Shown: positions 34,305 through 44,829 of the stretch, piece after piece
Numbering within the stretch: position 1 is the first letter of the stretch
How the letters are laid out: each line of letters opens with the position of its first letter
Assembly (NCBI GenBank): GCA_036186865.1
Contig: AP025042.1
Coordinates: 33,421,854-33,485,853, forward strand
Length of the DNA stretch: 64,000 nt
Origin: Eustoma russellianum
Lineage: Eukaryota; Streptophyta; Magnoliopsida; Gentianales; Gentianaceae
Reading direction: 5' to 3'
The notes under the pieces: model-generated
Told to the model about the DNA's origin: nothing
Seen by the model: the letters and a program-made list of their open reading frames with translations, nothing else
The model's database searches: none
Position numbers and translations under genes: made by a program

Positions 34305-35537
34305 TTAAATCACATCAACAGGAATCATGCCTAATTTAGAACGAAGAGATTCAAATGTGGCTTGATTTAAGGCCTTTGTAAATATATCCGCTACTTGTGA
34401 TTCTGTGCGTACGTGATCTATGACAATATTACCATTGTTAACGTGATCACGAAGAAAATGATAGCGAACTTCTATATGCTTAGCCTTAGAGTGTAATACG
34501 GGGTTTTTAAACAAATTTATTGCACTCATACTATCACAATATATAGGAATTTTATTTACGGTAATTCCAAAGTCCGAAAGTTGTTGTTTTATCCACAACA
34601 ACTGTGTGCAACAAAGGCTAAGAGCCATATATTCAGCCTCAGTAGTGGACAAAGCAACACTTGCTTGCTTTTTGGAAAACCATGAAATAAGGGAATTTCC
34701 TATAAATTGGCAAGTTCCGCTCGTGCTTTTTCTATCTATCTTGCAGCCACCATAATCTGCATCAGTGTAAGCATGTAAGTCGAATGTAGAGTCCTTATCA
34801 TACCAAATACCTAAGGCGGGCGTGTGCTTAATATAACGGAATATTCTTTTTACCGCATTTAAGTGTGACACCTTAGGTTGACTTTGAAAACGAGCACACA
34901 TGCATACGCTAAACATAATATCAGGCCTACTAGCAGTTAAATATAGTAAAGAACCTATCATAGATCGATATAATCCATTATCAACGTCTTTACCATGTTC
35001 GTCTTTGTCTAATTTAGTAGTAACACTCATAGGCGTGGGGGATGGTTTCAAATTTTCAAAACTGAACTTCTTGATCATGTCATTTACGTACTTAGCTTGG
35101 CTTATATGAATTCCTTTACTCGTTTGCTTAATCTGCAAGCCAAGAAAATAATTAAGTTCACCAACCATAGACATTTCAAATTCAGCTTTCATACAATTTT
35201 CAAAATCTCTAACGAGTCTATGTGAGGTAGATCCGAAAATAATGTCATCTACATAGATTTGAATAATAAGTAAATCTGATTTTTCTTGTTTCAAAAATAG
35301 TGTACTATCTATAGTACCACGTTTAAAATTATTTTCTAAAAGGAAAGTAGCAAAACAATCATACCATGCTCTCGGCGCTTGCTTTAGGCCATATAGTGCC
35401 TTCTTTAGTTTGTACACGTGATCTGGATGTTTCAAATCTTCAAAACCGGGTGGTTGCTTCACGTATACTTCTTCTTGTATAAATCCGTTTAGAAAAGCAC
35501 TTTTGACGTCCATTTGATATAATTTAAAATCTTTCAA
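34305..35537 (-). pseudogene. copia-1 reverse transcriptase (C-terminal part) and RNase H
   Basis: 410 residues, open from 35537 to a stop at 34305. It contains YQMDVKSAFLNGFIQEEVYVKQP (residues about 7-30), YKLKKALYGLKQAPRAWYD (41-60), the active site YVDDIIFGS (YVDD at 35244-35255), SMIGSLLYLTASRPDIMFSV (about 190-210), RNase H AYTDADYGG, WFSKKQASVALSTTEAEYMAL and YCDSMSAINL. All catalytic Asp/Glu positions I can check are present. The frame is separated from the upstream RT by a shift near 35573, so it is not translatable as part of a polyprotein. Confidence 0.93.
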
Positions 35538-35569
35538 GCAAGCAATAGCAAGTAAGAGTCGTATAGCTT

Positions 35570-35896
35570 CTAAAGTGCTACGGGTGCAAATGTTTCATCG
35601 TAGTCTATTCCTTCTTCTTGATTATATCCTTGAGCTACGAGTCTTGCTTTATTTCTAACGACCTTTCCTTCTTCATTCATTTTGTTCCTAAATACCCACT
35701 TTGTGCCTATTATTGTCTTATCTTGTGGTCGTGGCACTAAATCCCATACATCATTTCTAACGAATTGATTAAGTTCGTCATGCATAGCATCAATCCAAGA
35801 TGAATCACTCAAAGCATCATGCACATTTTTGGGCTCAATTTCAGAAATCATAGCATGAAATTCATTTATTTCATCCGAAGTGATTCTTCTACGGGG
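35570..35896 (-). pseudogene. copia-1 RT N-terminal part
   Basis: On the minus strand RRRITSDEINEFHAMISEIEPKNVHDAL leads to WIDAMHDELNQFVRNDVWDLVPRP, GTKWVFRNKMNEEGKVVRNKARLVAQGY and EGIDYDETFAPVAL. This is the copia RVT_2 N-terminus. A TGA at about 35897 separates it from the integrase in the same frame. After APVAL a stop marks a shift of frame that cuts off the rest of RT. Confidence 0.92.
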
Positions 35897-37405
35897 TCAC
35901 ACACCGTGAGTAATGTCGCCTATGATGAGATCTTGTGGGTGATCTCTATGCCATCTTGGTTGATTATTTTCTAAGTTATCATGCATTTCTATATGATCAT
36001 GCATTTCTAGTGTCTCATTCATCTCATGCATATCAAAAGAATCATTATCTTCATCCAAAACGGGTTTCAATTCAAAATCATCGTCATATTCCTTATCTTT
36101 ATCAATCTCTCCAAATTCATTGAATTTAACATGAATAGATTCTATGATTTGTCTAGTGAGAGGATCATAACATCTATATGCTTTTGAATTTATGGAATAC
36201 CCAACAAAAATGCACTCAATTGATTTGGATTCAAATTTATCTAAATTATCTTTTGTATTCAAGACAAAGCATTTGCATCCAAATACACGAAAATAATCAA
36301 TCTTAGGCATGCGATCATTCAAAATTTCGTAAGGCGTCTTGTTTATTTTCTTTCTTATAGATATGCGATTTACAATATAGCATGCACAATTTACGGCTTC
36401 CGCCCACAGAAATCTAGGCAATTTATTTTCGCAAAGCATGGTTCTAGCAATTTCTTGTAGTGTGCGATTCTTTCTTTCTACTACTCTATTTAATTGTGGA
36501 GTTCTAGGTGGCGAAAACTCATGTTTAATTCCTTTTTCTTCACAAAACGAAATCATTTCTTTTTTTTTAAACTCATCGCCTCTATCGCTTCTTATTCTTT
36601 TCACATTTACGCCGTATTGATTTTCAAGTTGTTTAATTAATTTAGCGATTTCTACGGCGCTATCATCCTTATGTGCAAGAAATAAAGTCCAAGTATAGCG
36701 AGAAAAGTCATCAACAATCACACATGCATAGTGACGCCCACCAAGGCTTGTAGTGCGACTAGGACCAAACAAATCGATATGCAATAGTTCTAGTATTCTA
36801 GTCGTGCTTATCTCATTTTTAGGCTTAAGTGACTCACGTGTTTGTTTGCCTTTTATGCAAGATTCACACAACTGAAAGTTGTCTAAATCAAGCGTAGGCA
36901 ATCCCCGTACTAGGTTCTTTCGTTGCAATTTTTCTAGTGTAGAAATACCTATGTGTCCTAAACGTCTATGCCACAAATTCACATTGGGTTCATTTGACAT
37001 AAAACATTTAACTTTAGCGTCTACTACATCATCCATAGATAGCGTAAAGATATTTCCTTCTCGTTTTCCTTTTAAAACGGTTTCTCCATTTTTATTTATT
37101 ATATTGCAGTAAGGGTGAGTAAAACAAACATTGAAACCATTGTCAACAAATTGAGAAATACTAAGAAGATTGTAAGATAAGTTGCTTACCAAAAACACGT
37201 TGGAGATTTGAAGTGTATTCGGATTGCCAATCGTACCTTTTCCGATGATCTTGCCTTCATTGTTGTCTCCAAAGGTCACGGATCCGCCTTTTGTGACATT
37301 CTTTAATTTGGAGAACAGGCTCGGGTCACCCGTCATGTGCCTCGAGCAACCACTGTCAAGGAACCACTTTATTGATGTGTCTTTCGATGAGTGGTCTCCC
37401 TGCAA
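35897..37405 (-). pseudogene. copia-1 protease and integrase
   Basis: 502 residues, open. The protease has WFLDSGCSRHMTGD (DSG at residues about 16-18). GAG-pre-integrase region: WHRRLGHIGISTLEKL ... CESCIKGKQTRESL (HHCC zinc site). Integrase core: LLHIDLFGP (Asp), RIRSDRGDEF (Asp) and VVERKNRTLQEIARTML (Glu), a complete D,D-35-E set. The usual TPQQNGVVERKNR motif reads TPQLNRVVERKNR, two substitutions next to the active site. An acidic His/Met-rich linker follows, to a TGA. It integrates cDNA and cleaves the polyprotein in an active element. Confidence 0.94.
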
Positions 37406-37456
37406 TGTGAAAAGGTGATTTAGGTACCCTTTTAATTTTGGGTCCTTTCGAGTTAG

Positions 37457-38260
37457 TTAATCACCTTTTGGTAAAGGTACCTTTCGGTACCCATACTTGG
37501 GTGATCCTTCTCGGTCTATCAAATGGAAAGAATGAAGGTGCGATATAATATACATGTGGTGCATGTACTTTGGGTCTTTGCCCAAGGACTCCTCTATACT
37601 CATTGAATGAAGGGCGCTTTTGATAAGTCCTTGTGTGCGTGTGCGTAGTGCGTGGATGATATGTATTTCATGTATGCATTGTTCTTTTCTTCTCATATCT
37701 ATATGGTACAACGTTATATTTCACATGATATGAGGGAGTGGGGCGTGTGGAAAGGGGTGCTTTTTGCGTCATCTTAGACGCCACTTTATGCTTAGGGGTG
37801 TCTACTTTCTTAGACACAACAAACTTGGTTGGTTTGGTTGATACTTCGTTAGTATCAACGTATCCCAATCTAGTTTTGTCACTGTCATGCTTTTGCGATA
37901 ATATGATGCGATGCAGCATGTTTGACCCTGTATCGAATTGTTTCATCATTTTCTCTAAGTCTGTATTCCTTGATTTCAAATTTGAAATCTCGGATTTCAT
38001 TTCATTATTTTGAGAAGTCAATGATGAGATCTCGGTTTTTAATGCAGTGATGACACATGAAGACTCTTTCTTTGAATCGCTTAATTGAGCGACAAGATTC
38101 TCGTTAGAAGATTCTAACAGTTTCTTGTCTTCAATTAAACGTTTCTTTTCTTTTGCGAGAGCCTTAGTAAATTTATGTAATTCAAGATACTGACTAAAAA
38201 GATCATCATAAGAAGGTTCAGAGTCAGAGTCAGAATCGGATGATACCTCATTAGACGCCT
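37457..38260 (-). pseudogene. copia-1 gag C-terminal region (coiled coil) and linker to pol
   Basis: Below the frameshift at about 38290 the gag frame continues with an acidic SDSDSDSEP stretch, then KALAKEKKRLIEDKKLL. Next comes a heptad-rich EMKSEISNLKSRNTDLEKMMKQF segment (about 37930-38020), which predicts a coiled coil. A basic tail ends HVKYNVVPYRYEKKRTMHT at 37668. A further shift leads to GSPKYGYRKVPLPKGD (37457-37510), like the GPK..WVPK motif before the protease in Sirevirus-type elements. A long gag with a coiled coil is characteristic of that lineage. Confidence 0.8.
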
Positions 38261-39370
38261 TTGAAGCGAAGCAAACTTGAGCGATCTCCTCTTCGGTCTC
38301 AGTTTCAGAGTCGATGAGTCACTCCATGTGGAGGCCTTTAGTGCACGTTTCCTTTGTTTAGGATCTGAGACGGGTCTATTTTTGTTCCGCTCCTTGCCAG
38401 GGTACTTATTAGTTTGCTTTTCTTTGTTAGGGCAGTCATATGATAAGTGTCCGAGTTTGCCGCATTCATAACATTTAATGTCCTTATCATTTGACTTGTT
38501 TTTGTTTCTCTTAGATGTAGTCCCCTTGTTTTTATTTCTAAATGATTTTCTCATGAATCTTCTTAGTCCTTTAGCCAATAGAATTAAGTCATCATTATCC
38601 GATTCGGAATCACTGTCATCTACGTGATCGGAGGGAGGGGAGACGTATTCATTTGATTTAAAAGCATTTGTCTTACCTTGTTTGGTTGATTCCGATTTCC
38701 GAATAATAAGTTTGTTTTCATAAACTTTGAGTGAACCAATGAGTTCTTCCATTTTTATTGATTTAGTCTCCTTGCTTTCTTCTATAGCAGTCACTTTAGG
38801 ATCCCATTCCGAAGGAAGGCTCCGTAGGACTTTCTGTACCTTTTCCTGCGTAGTAAAAGCCTTACCAAGAGACTCAAGAGAGTTATAGATGTTAGTTAAA
38901 CGAAGATCCATATCTACAATCGACTCATTAGGCAACAATTTAAAAGACTCAAGAGTAGACATGAGCATATTAATTTTTGACTCTTTTACTTGACTCGTGC
39001 CTTCGTGTTTCATTTCTAAAATTCTCCACATTTCTTGTGCAATCGAACAATTTGACACATAACTAGACTCACTTTTACTCAATCCGTTTAAAAGCAATTG
39101 CATAGCCCTAGCATTCATACTAAGCTTCTTTTTATCATCACTCGTATATTCTTGTCTAGTTTTAATAACTTCTAAAGTAACTCCGTCTACAGTGGATACA
39201 TTAGATGGGACATATGGACCATCTTCAATTATTGACCAAAGATCTATATCTATAGCCATAAGAAAAAGTTTCATCCTAAGTTTCCATTGAATAAAAGACT
39301 CACCGTCAAAAAGTGGAGGCCTTTGGCTCGACATACCTTCTTGTTCGGTTTTGAGATTTGTGGATGCCAT
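38260..39370 (-). pseudogene. copia-1 gag N-terminal region with CCHC knuckle
   Basis: It starts with ATG at 39370: MASTNLKTEQEGMSSQRPPL, then FDGESFIQWKLRMKLFLMAI (gag-type DUF4219/UBN2-like fold), MWRILEMKHEGTSQVKESKI, LPSEWDPKVTAIEES and a CCHC knuckle CYECGKLGHLSYDCP (about 38432-38473, all four ligands present). A shift near 38300 moves the frame off the acidic region, so the end of the open frame to 38135 is out-of-frame translation. The start is supported by its position about 40 bp after the primer site. Confidence 0.92.
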
Positions 39371-39410
39371 CTCACTGAATCGTTGGATTCCTTGTAGTGA
39401 GTATTCCTAC

Positions 39411-39422
39411 GCTCTGATACCA
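39411..39422 (-). other. copia-1 primer binding site, tRNA-iMet
   Basis: On the minus strand TGGTATCAGAGC lies two bases downstream of the 5' LTR end ('cctaca-ag-tggtatcagagc'). It is an exact match to the classical initiator-Met tRNA primer sequence. Confidence 0.95.
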
Positions 39423-39424
39423 CT

Positions 39425-42400
39425 TGTAGGATCTGCAAGGCACCACTAGAAGGGGGGGGGGGTTGAATAGATGGTGCGGAAAGTGTGCTTTTTAAAATTT
39501 TTTTAAACTTGAACAATTCAAGTTCTGAAAACAGATTCTGCTTTCAGGACCTGTTTTAAAACGTTTTTAAAACCAGGTTAGAGGTCTTCAAAAATTATGA
39601 AATTTTGAGAGAACTTAGCCTCAGATGTTATGAGGGTCCCCTAAAAATTTCAAATCAAAATTCAACCTTTAACCCCTTCAAAAACCGTTGGCAGTCAGAT
39701 TGTGCAAATCTGCCAGAACCGGTAGAGGGTTTTGAAAAATTAATTCCTATTTGTGTGAATGTCCAAATGATCTTAAAATTTGACCAATAACTATTCACAC
39801 ACTATAATTAAATGGGTTGAAACAGTTTTTGAAAATTCTTTTGGGAAGTAGATCAAATACACCCAAAGTCTCAACCTTTGCAAGTCTGAAAATCAGACTG
39901 CACTAGTCTCAGAACTTTTGATGTTTGAATGACTTATACTTGTCCAAAAGGGTTGAAACTTGTGCCCAATTAACCCTAGAACGTTTATGTATGTTTCTGG
40001 AAATTTTTATAATTTTTGGAAAACGTTTACTATTTTTACGAACGTGAACAATATGAGTAAACAGTGCAGAAACTGAAACGTAAATGCAGAAAGTAAATTG
40101 CACCAAGAATTTTATACTGGTTCGGTTATAAACAACCTACTCCAGTCTTCAAGGAACACCTTCCTTGGTTCACACTAATCACACACACGCAGTACACCTT
40201 ACCGCAGGGTTGATAGAGTTACACCTAACTCCAACCCTTTACAAACCTTGTATGTCAAGTACAATTCACACGAACACCACCACCTCGCTAGGATGAAGAT
40301 TGATCACACCTTGATCAATCTTTTACAAAGATGAATGAATGGTGGTTTCTATGAATCCTATTCAAGATTGAAAGAAGTAAAATACAATAGGCTTTTTACA
40401 AGAGAAGAAAGAAAGAAGATGTAGGAGAAAAGAGGCTTGGCACTTTGATCACTTTAGAATGCAAATCTTGGTGTTGTTTTTGTTTGTTCTTCTCTTCTCC
40501 TTAAAGCATGTTCAGCCGTCCCCCTATGTGCACCTCCCCCTCTTGAAAATTTCCTTTTAATTGCTTGAGAGAGTGTAAGACATCATAGTGACAATGCTTT
40601 GCTTACTTGGCATCACTCCATTGGACCATCATTTAGTCATTGCTTACTTGGCACCTCTTGATTGGCTCAATGTTGTCATCATTTGATGACATGGAAAATC
40701 TGAAATAATCACTTTAAACATGTGCCAATATCAATCATTAAGTCATACCATAATTCACAAATTCTATCATAATGTGCAAGACACAAAATATTCTTCCTTC
40801 CATCCTCAAAAAATCGGCCAGCACCTTTTTCCAATGCTGAAATTTTCAGCATTTACAACATGGGATAAATTCAGATTATTTGCCATTTTCCTTTGAATTT
40901 TTGTCATAAAAATAAATCAATTATATAAGGTAGGTCTTGCTAACAAATGAAGAATGAACTTGGACACAAAGAGGGGTAGATTTCGGCCAGCACACCCTTC
41001 ACACATGCTGAAAAATTTCAGCATGTGTGATATGAAAAATATCACACTTAATTACCTTACATAACATTCAAATCATTTCCATAACTCCTTTAATTAATCC
41101 TTTAATGAAAAATTGACAAAATATCTTCCTTAGTCATGAAGAATTCGGCCACTATGTATGTAACATGCTGAAATTTTCAGCATGTGACATAAGAGAGGTA
41201 TATGTTGAATACTTACCTTTTGTAGCTTCTCTCTATGATTCATCAACATTGTATGATTGATCTTTGACCAATCAACATGCCAACAAGGCTTCACATTTGC
41301 TCCAACTCAGCTGTAGTGACGTTTGAAAGTGTATATACATGTGCTGAAATTTATTTTTGCTAACTTTGTAAAATAGTGCACATTTAATAATACACACATG
41401 TAATATTCCAATCAGCCCTTAATTTAATTTTCTAGAACACTTTAAGATGTATATTATATGTAAAAAGTGTCTAGATACGTGTCACATCATGGTCAAGAAA
41501 AACGTTCCATGTTAAGTGCGTAGAAAACCGAATTTTCGATATTTATCGATTACCCGATTTTTCTCTAATATAAATTCCAACTTTTGCACATGATATATAT
41601 ATTACGTTATACATAATATATATAATATATATTTTAAATTTCAGCTCTTGGCTGATTTAAAATGGTACCATAAACATGTGACAAAAATAAAATTGGAATC
41701 TTCACATTTTGGCCTAAATGTGGGGTGATTTGTGTGTGCTGACATGGAAAGTATTTTTGGCTAATCACACCATGTGTATCACGAAATTTTCATCAATGTT
41801 TGATGTATATGGGCTGGCCATTTATTTATGGCAAGTACGTGACACATTGGCGAAGTTTCGGTATTCGCCCGATACGACAAATTTCGGTTTAGAACCTTTT
41901 ATCGTGTCGTATTTAATTTGTCATCACCATATCTTATATCATATGATATAAGACCTGAATATACTCATAAATATGAGTTAAGTATAGTGGTGTGACGTTA
42001 ACGTACGTACGTAAGATATATAACGTGTCGGTAGTACGTTGGAATATATGTGTATGTGCCTTTTATAAAAAATCTGGGAATATAGTATATATATATGTGT
42101 AAAAGGCGTGTGGAATGAATGTGGAGAGGAGAAGAAGACTTTCCTTCCATAGCCATGTTGCCTTTGTGCCTTTTCCAAATGCATCTTCCTTTAATGAACT
42201 ACTTAGTTTATTAAACTAAGTACTTCACTTAATGAGCTACTTTAGTTCATTAATTGTGGCACCTGAAAATAGTATAAACTCAACAAATGTTCGCCATATG
42301 ATGTAAGCCTTAATGCTTCATGGCTCGTTAGTATGGCAACATAATATATAAGCTAAATAAGGCAAGTTATCATGCATACATGTACACTTGTGTATATATA

Positions 42401-42475
42401 TATACTTAACGTTTATATAGATATATCTATTCAAATTTCTTATTTTGAAATCACTCAAACCCTCTTATTTCTACA
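39425..42475 (-). repeat. copia-1 5' LTR (right copy)
   Basis: 3051 bp, starting 'tgtaggatctgc' and ending 'tttctaca'. It includes the 11-G tract (39452-39462), palindromes at 40833-40853, 41000-41028 and 41163-41185, and on the minus strand 'tataaaattcttggtg' (about 40100-40117), which resembles a TATA/R region. Visible differences from the left copy are few single-base changes, for example near 40563 and 41580. Confidence 0.94.
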
Positions 42476-43199
42476 ACCAGGATAAATCCTTGGTGTTCTT
42501 GTCTTCTTTTCATTTTTCTGTTTTTTTGCCCGTTTTCGCTACATATTTCATACAACTTCTCACGTTTTGAAAAAAAAATAGCAAAACACTTTCCAAATTC
42601 GTGATGTTTGGTGGATTTATACTTCAAACTGTTAAATTTCATTTTCAACAAGAATCACTTGATTTGAGTAATGGAAAGGTAGTCTTTCAGTCATTGCAAG
42701 ATAACTGCTCCAATCTGCCTGCAATCTAACCCGTTTTGAGAAAACTTGAACTATGTTTTCATCAAGAATTGTTCAAGGTCAGGGGCTTTTGGAATCATAA
42801 ACTAGACATCCTAAGGAGTGTTTTGATATAAAGATCAACCTTTTTGGTTGATTATTCAAAGAGAAACACGTTTTCAAAGTTCAGCATTATTCAGTCCAAT
42901 TCTGTCTAGATTGACCATCTGAATCTTTTTATTTGTTTGAATGGTCAAACAATCTTATTTTCTCTCACTTTTGGACAGTGGTTTTTCAAGACATTGAAGT
43001 TAAGTTCTGAAAATTTTTATAATTTTTGAAGTTGTGTAAACTGAGTTTTGAATTTTACAAACACGAGTACTGAATCTGACAAGGTCTCAGATTCTGTTTT
43101 CAAAGAGGATTTTGTTAAAGGGTAGTAGTGCAATTTCCGCTAACCACTATTCACCCCCCTCTAGTGGTGTTTTCTGCAGGTGCACAGTCCAACACCTAC

Positions 43200-44261
43200 G
43201 TGACCCTATAGACTACTATTCCTATAAGAAACATCATCAACTTATCGTAGAATTTAATGCTTAATCATAGTTCATTTCTATTCGTTCTATACTCTAAGAT
43301 TCAACTTAAGTGATCATTAACTTATGCATATTAGGGTATTCTAATTCACATGCTTCTACGCACCACACTAACCTAACTTATTTCTTTAATTGGTGTAATT
43401 TTAACCCAATTAAATCCCATATGAATAGCAATCAGTACTGCTATTTCCATTCAAGCCTACTAGATTCAATAATGCTTACACGTTCCTATGTTCACATCAA
43501 TTTCTTTAATGACATTGGTATCATCAACATATCTTAGAATTCTAAGATTTAATTTTAACCACCATCTACACCTTTTGAGGATAATATCATTTACCAAAAC
43601 TATTTGCTTACATTATTACTAGTCTAACTCCTCCTACGCATCAGTATGTTGATTCTAAACTTAGGTCATGTACCGCAACTATAGCTCTAAATCAAACTTA
43701 TTTGTACTAGGTTCACCCAAATAACTCGTTGTTGCTAATTATAGAATCTTTCCCAATGATAATTCATTTCAGGTGCTAGCTATGGTTATTGGCAGTTTAA
43801 GGCTGTCAGCCAACATCCCTACGAAGGGTAATATGTGGATCTTGCTTCCTTAACTTATATCTATGAATTTTGTGATTTTCCCTATGGCGGTTATACTAAT
43901 TAATTGTTAAATTTAGTGCTTTCTTCCAGGGTTGATGTACCAGGTAATCTCTATAACGATCAGAGGAACGGTTAAGATAAAACTGTAGCTCCAAGGTGAA
44001 TGTACTTTGTCGGTAGATAGACAAACAAATTATCAGCCATAGTCACTATGATTACATCTTAGATCCAAAACCCAACCATAAAAATCAAGCTCTTAAGATG
44101 TAGACATAGCGTTGCCCTAGGTATGCATACCCCTAAACTGATCATCCCCTAAATCTAAGGTCATCACCTATTTTCTAAGATCACTACTTAGATCCATGAT
44201 TATCACGTACGTCTAGGATCGTCCCTTAATTCTATGTTTTTGAGGCGGATCTAAACTCTCG
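43200..44261 (-). other. Gypsy element B, non-coding internal sequence (right part)
   Basis: About 1.06 kb without recognisable protein motifs on either strand. It ends in 'agatccatgattatcacg..' leader-like sequence before the primer site. It probably represents the leader and a decayed gag region. I see no gene. Confidence 0.5.
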
Positions 44262-44273
44262 TCTCTGATACCA
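44262..44273 (-). other. Gypsy element B primer binding site
   Basis: On the minus strand TGGTATCAGAGA, two bases after the LTR end ('ggcgctaca-gg'), identical to the site of the intact chromovirus at 17881-17892. Confidence 0.85.
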
Positions 44274-44275
44274 CC

Positions 44276-44465
44276 TGTAGCGCCCTATCCCTTAATTCTT
44301 ACACGTCATCGGTTGACACAAAAATAAATACGCGGAAACAACATAAAATTTAAAACTTCAATACAAATCTTCCGACCTAAATATCCAACTGTAAAGTCAA
44401 GGCTGACTAAGCCTGAATAAGGACACTGAAAAATCAAAATCAACTTACAAAGCACTATAAATTAA
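44276..44465 (-). mobile_element. Gypsy element B, 5' LTR fragment
   Basis: It starts 'tgtagcgccctatccc', like the chromovirus LTR start 'tgtagcgccctggcc'. It also shares 'ataaatacgcggaaacaacataaaa'-type sequence with it. It is cut by the RTE insertion at about 44466. Confidence 0.75.
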
Positions 44466-44829
44466 CATGAGATTAAGTTGTTAAATCATACTATGATGTT
44501 GTGGGAGAGGTAATCGACACTAAAATTAGGGGAGAAACTCAGGTTACGCAAAACCAATTTGATTTCATGATAGGATGATCAATTACAGAAGCAATACATC
44601 CTAAGGAGATTGATGGAGAAGTATAGGGTGAAGAAGCGCAATCTACATATAGTGTTAATTGATCTTGAAAAAGCGTATGATAGTGTGCCACGTAGAATGA
44701 ATTGAGATAGTCTAGATACAAGAGGGATTCCTATTAAGTATATGGATATAATTAGAGATATGTATGCTAGGACGAAAACAACCGTTCATACGCTGTGGGG
44801 AAGACGGACTTCTTTTCAGTGGAGGTAGG
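44466..44829 (+). pseudogene. RTE copy B reverse transcriptase, N-terminal part
   Basis: Across several frame changes the translation gives TKIRGETQVTQNQFDFMIG (RT block with Q.GFM.GRS-like motif), LMEKYRVKKRNLHIVLIDLEKAYDSVPRRM (palm motif A with the first catalytic Asp, near 44655-44695), then FSVEVG just before the LTR. Stops interrupt the frame. The LIDLEKAYDSVP motif is typical of plant RTE-type LINEs. Confidence 0.85.

Larger units (their letters stand above)
31003..42475 (-). mobile_element. Full-length Sirevirus-like Ty1/copia element (copia-1)
   Basis: The element is about 11.5 kb, flanked by accag on both sides (30998-31002 and 42476-42480). Two long LTRs (31003-34038 and 39425-42475, about 3.05 kb) start TGTAG and end CTACA on the plus strand. 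Coding is on the minus strand in copia order: gag with coiled coil, protease, integrase, RT, RNase H. The primer site and polypurine tract are in place. The LTRs differ at only a small number of positions, so the insertion is young, but the coding frame already has several stops and shifts. Long LTRs, a long gag with a coiled-coil tail and a C-rich U5 favour Sirevirus. It sits inside a related LTR in the opposite orientation. Confidence 0.95.
29409..43194 (+). mobile_element. Family C solo LTR, opened by the copia-1 element
   Basis: It starts 'tgttgaaaaatatg' at 29409 and ends 'ggtgcacagtccaaca' at 43194. It is flanked by a perfect duplication, cctac (29404-29408 and 43195-43199). Without the nested element and its duplicated accag the LTR is about 2.3 kb, and no internal region is present, so it is a solo LTR. 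Its second half matches 1-1328. Parts of it also match the reverse strand of the copia-1 LTR (GACTGGAGTAGGT, GAACCAG-ATAAA, ATTCTTGGTG and the C-rich U5 end), so both are Sirevirus-like. Confidence 0.9.

Noticed and set aside
43200..44261. Possible small genes in the 1 kb between the family C LTR and the gypsy primer site
   Set aside because: The 75-codon frame at 43310 has no motif, and the position fits the leader/gag of a decayed gypsy element.
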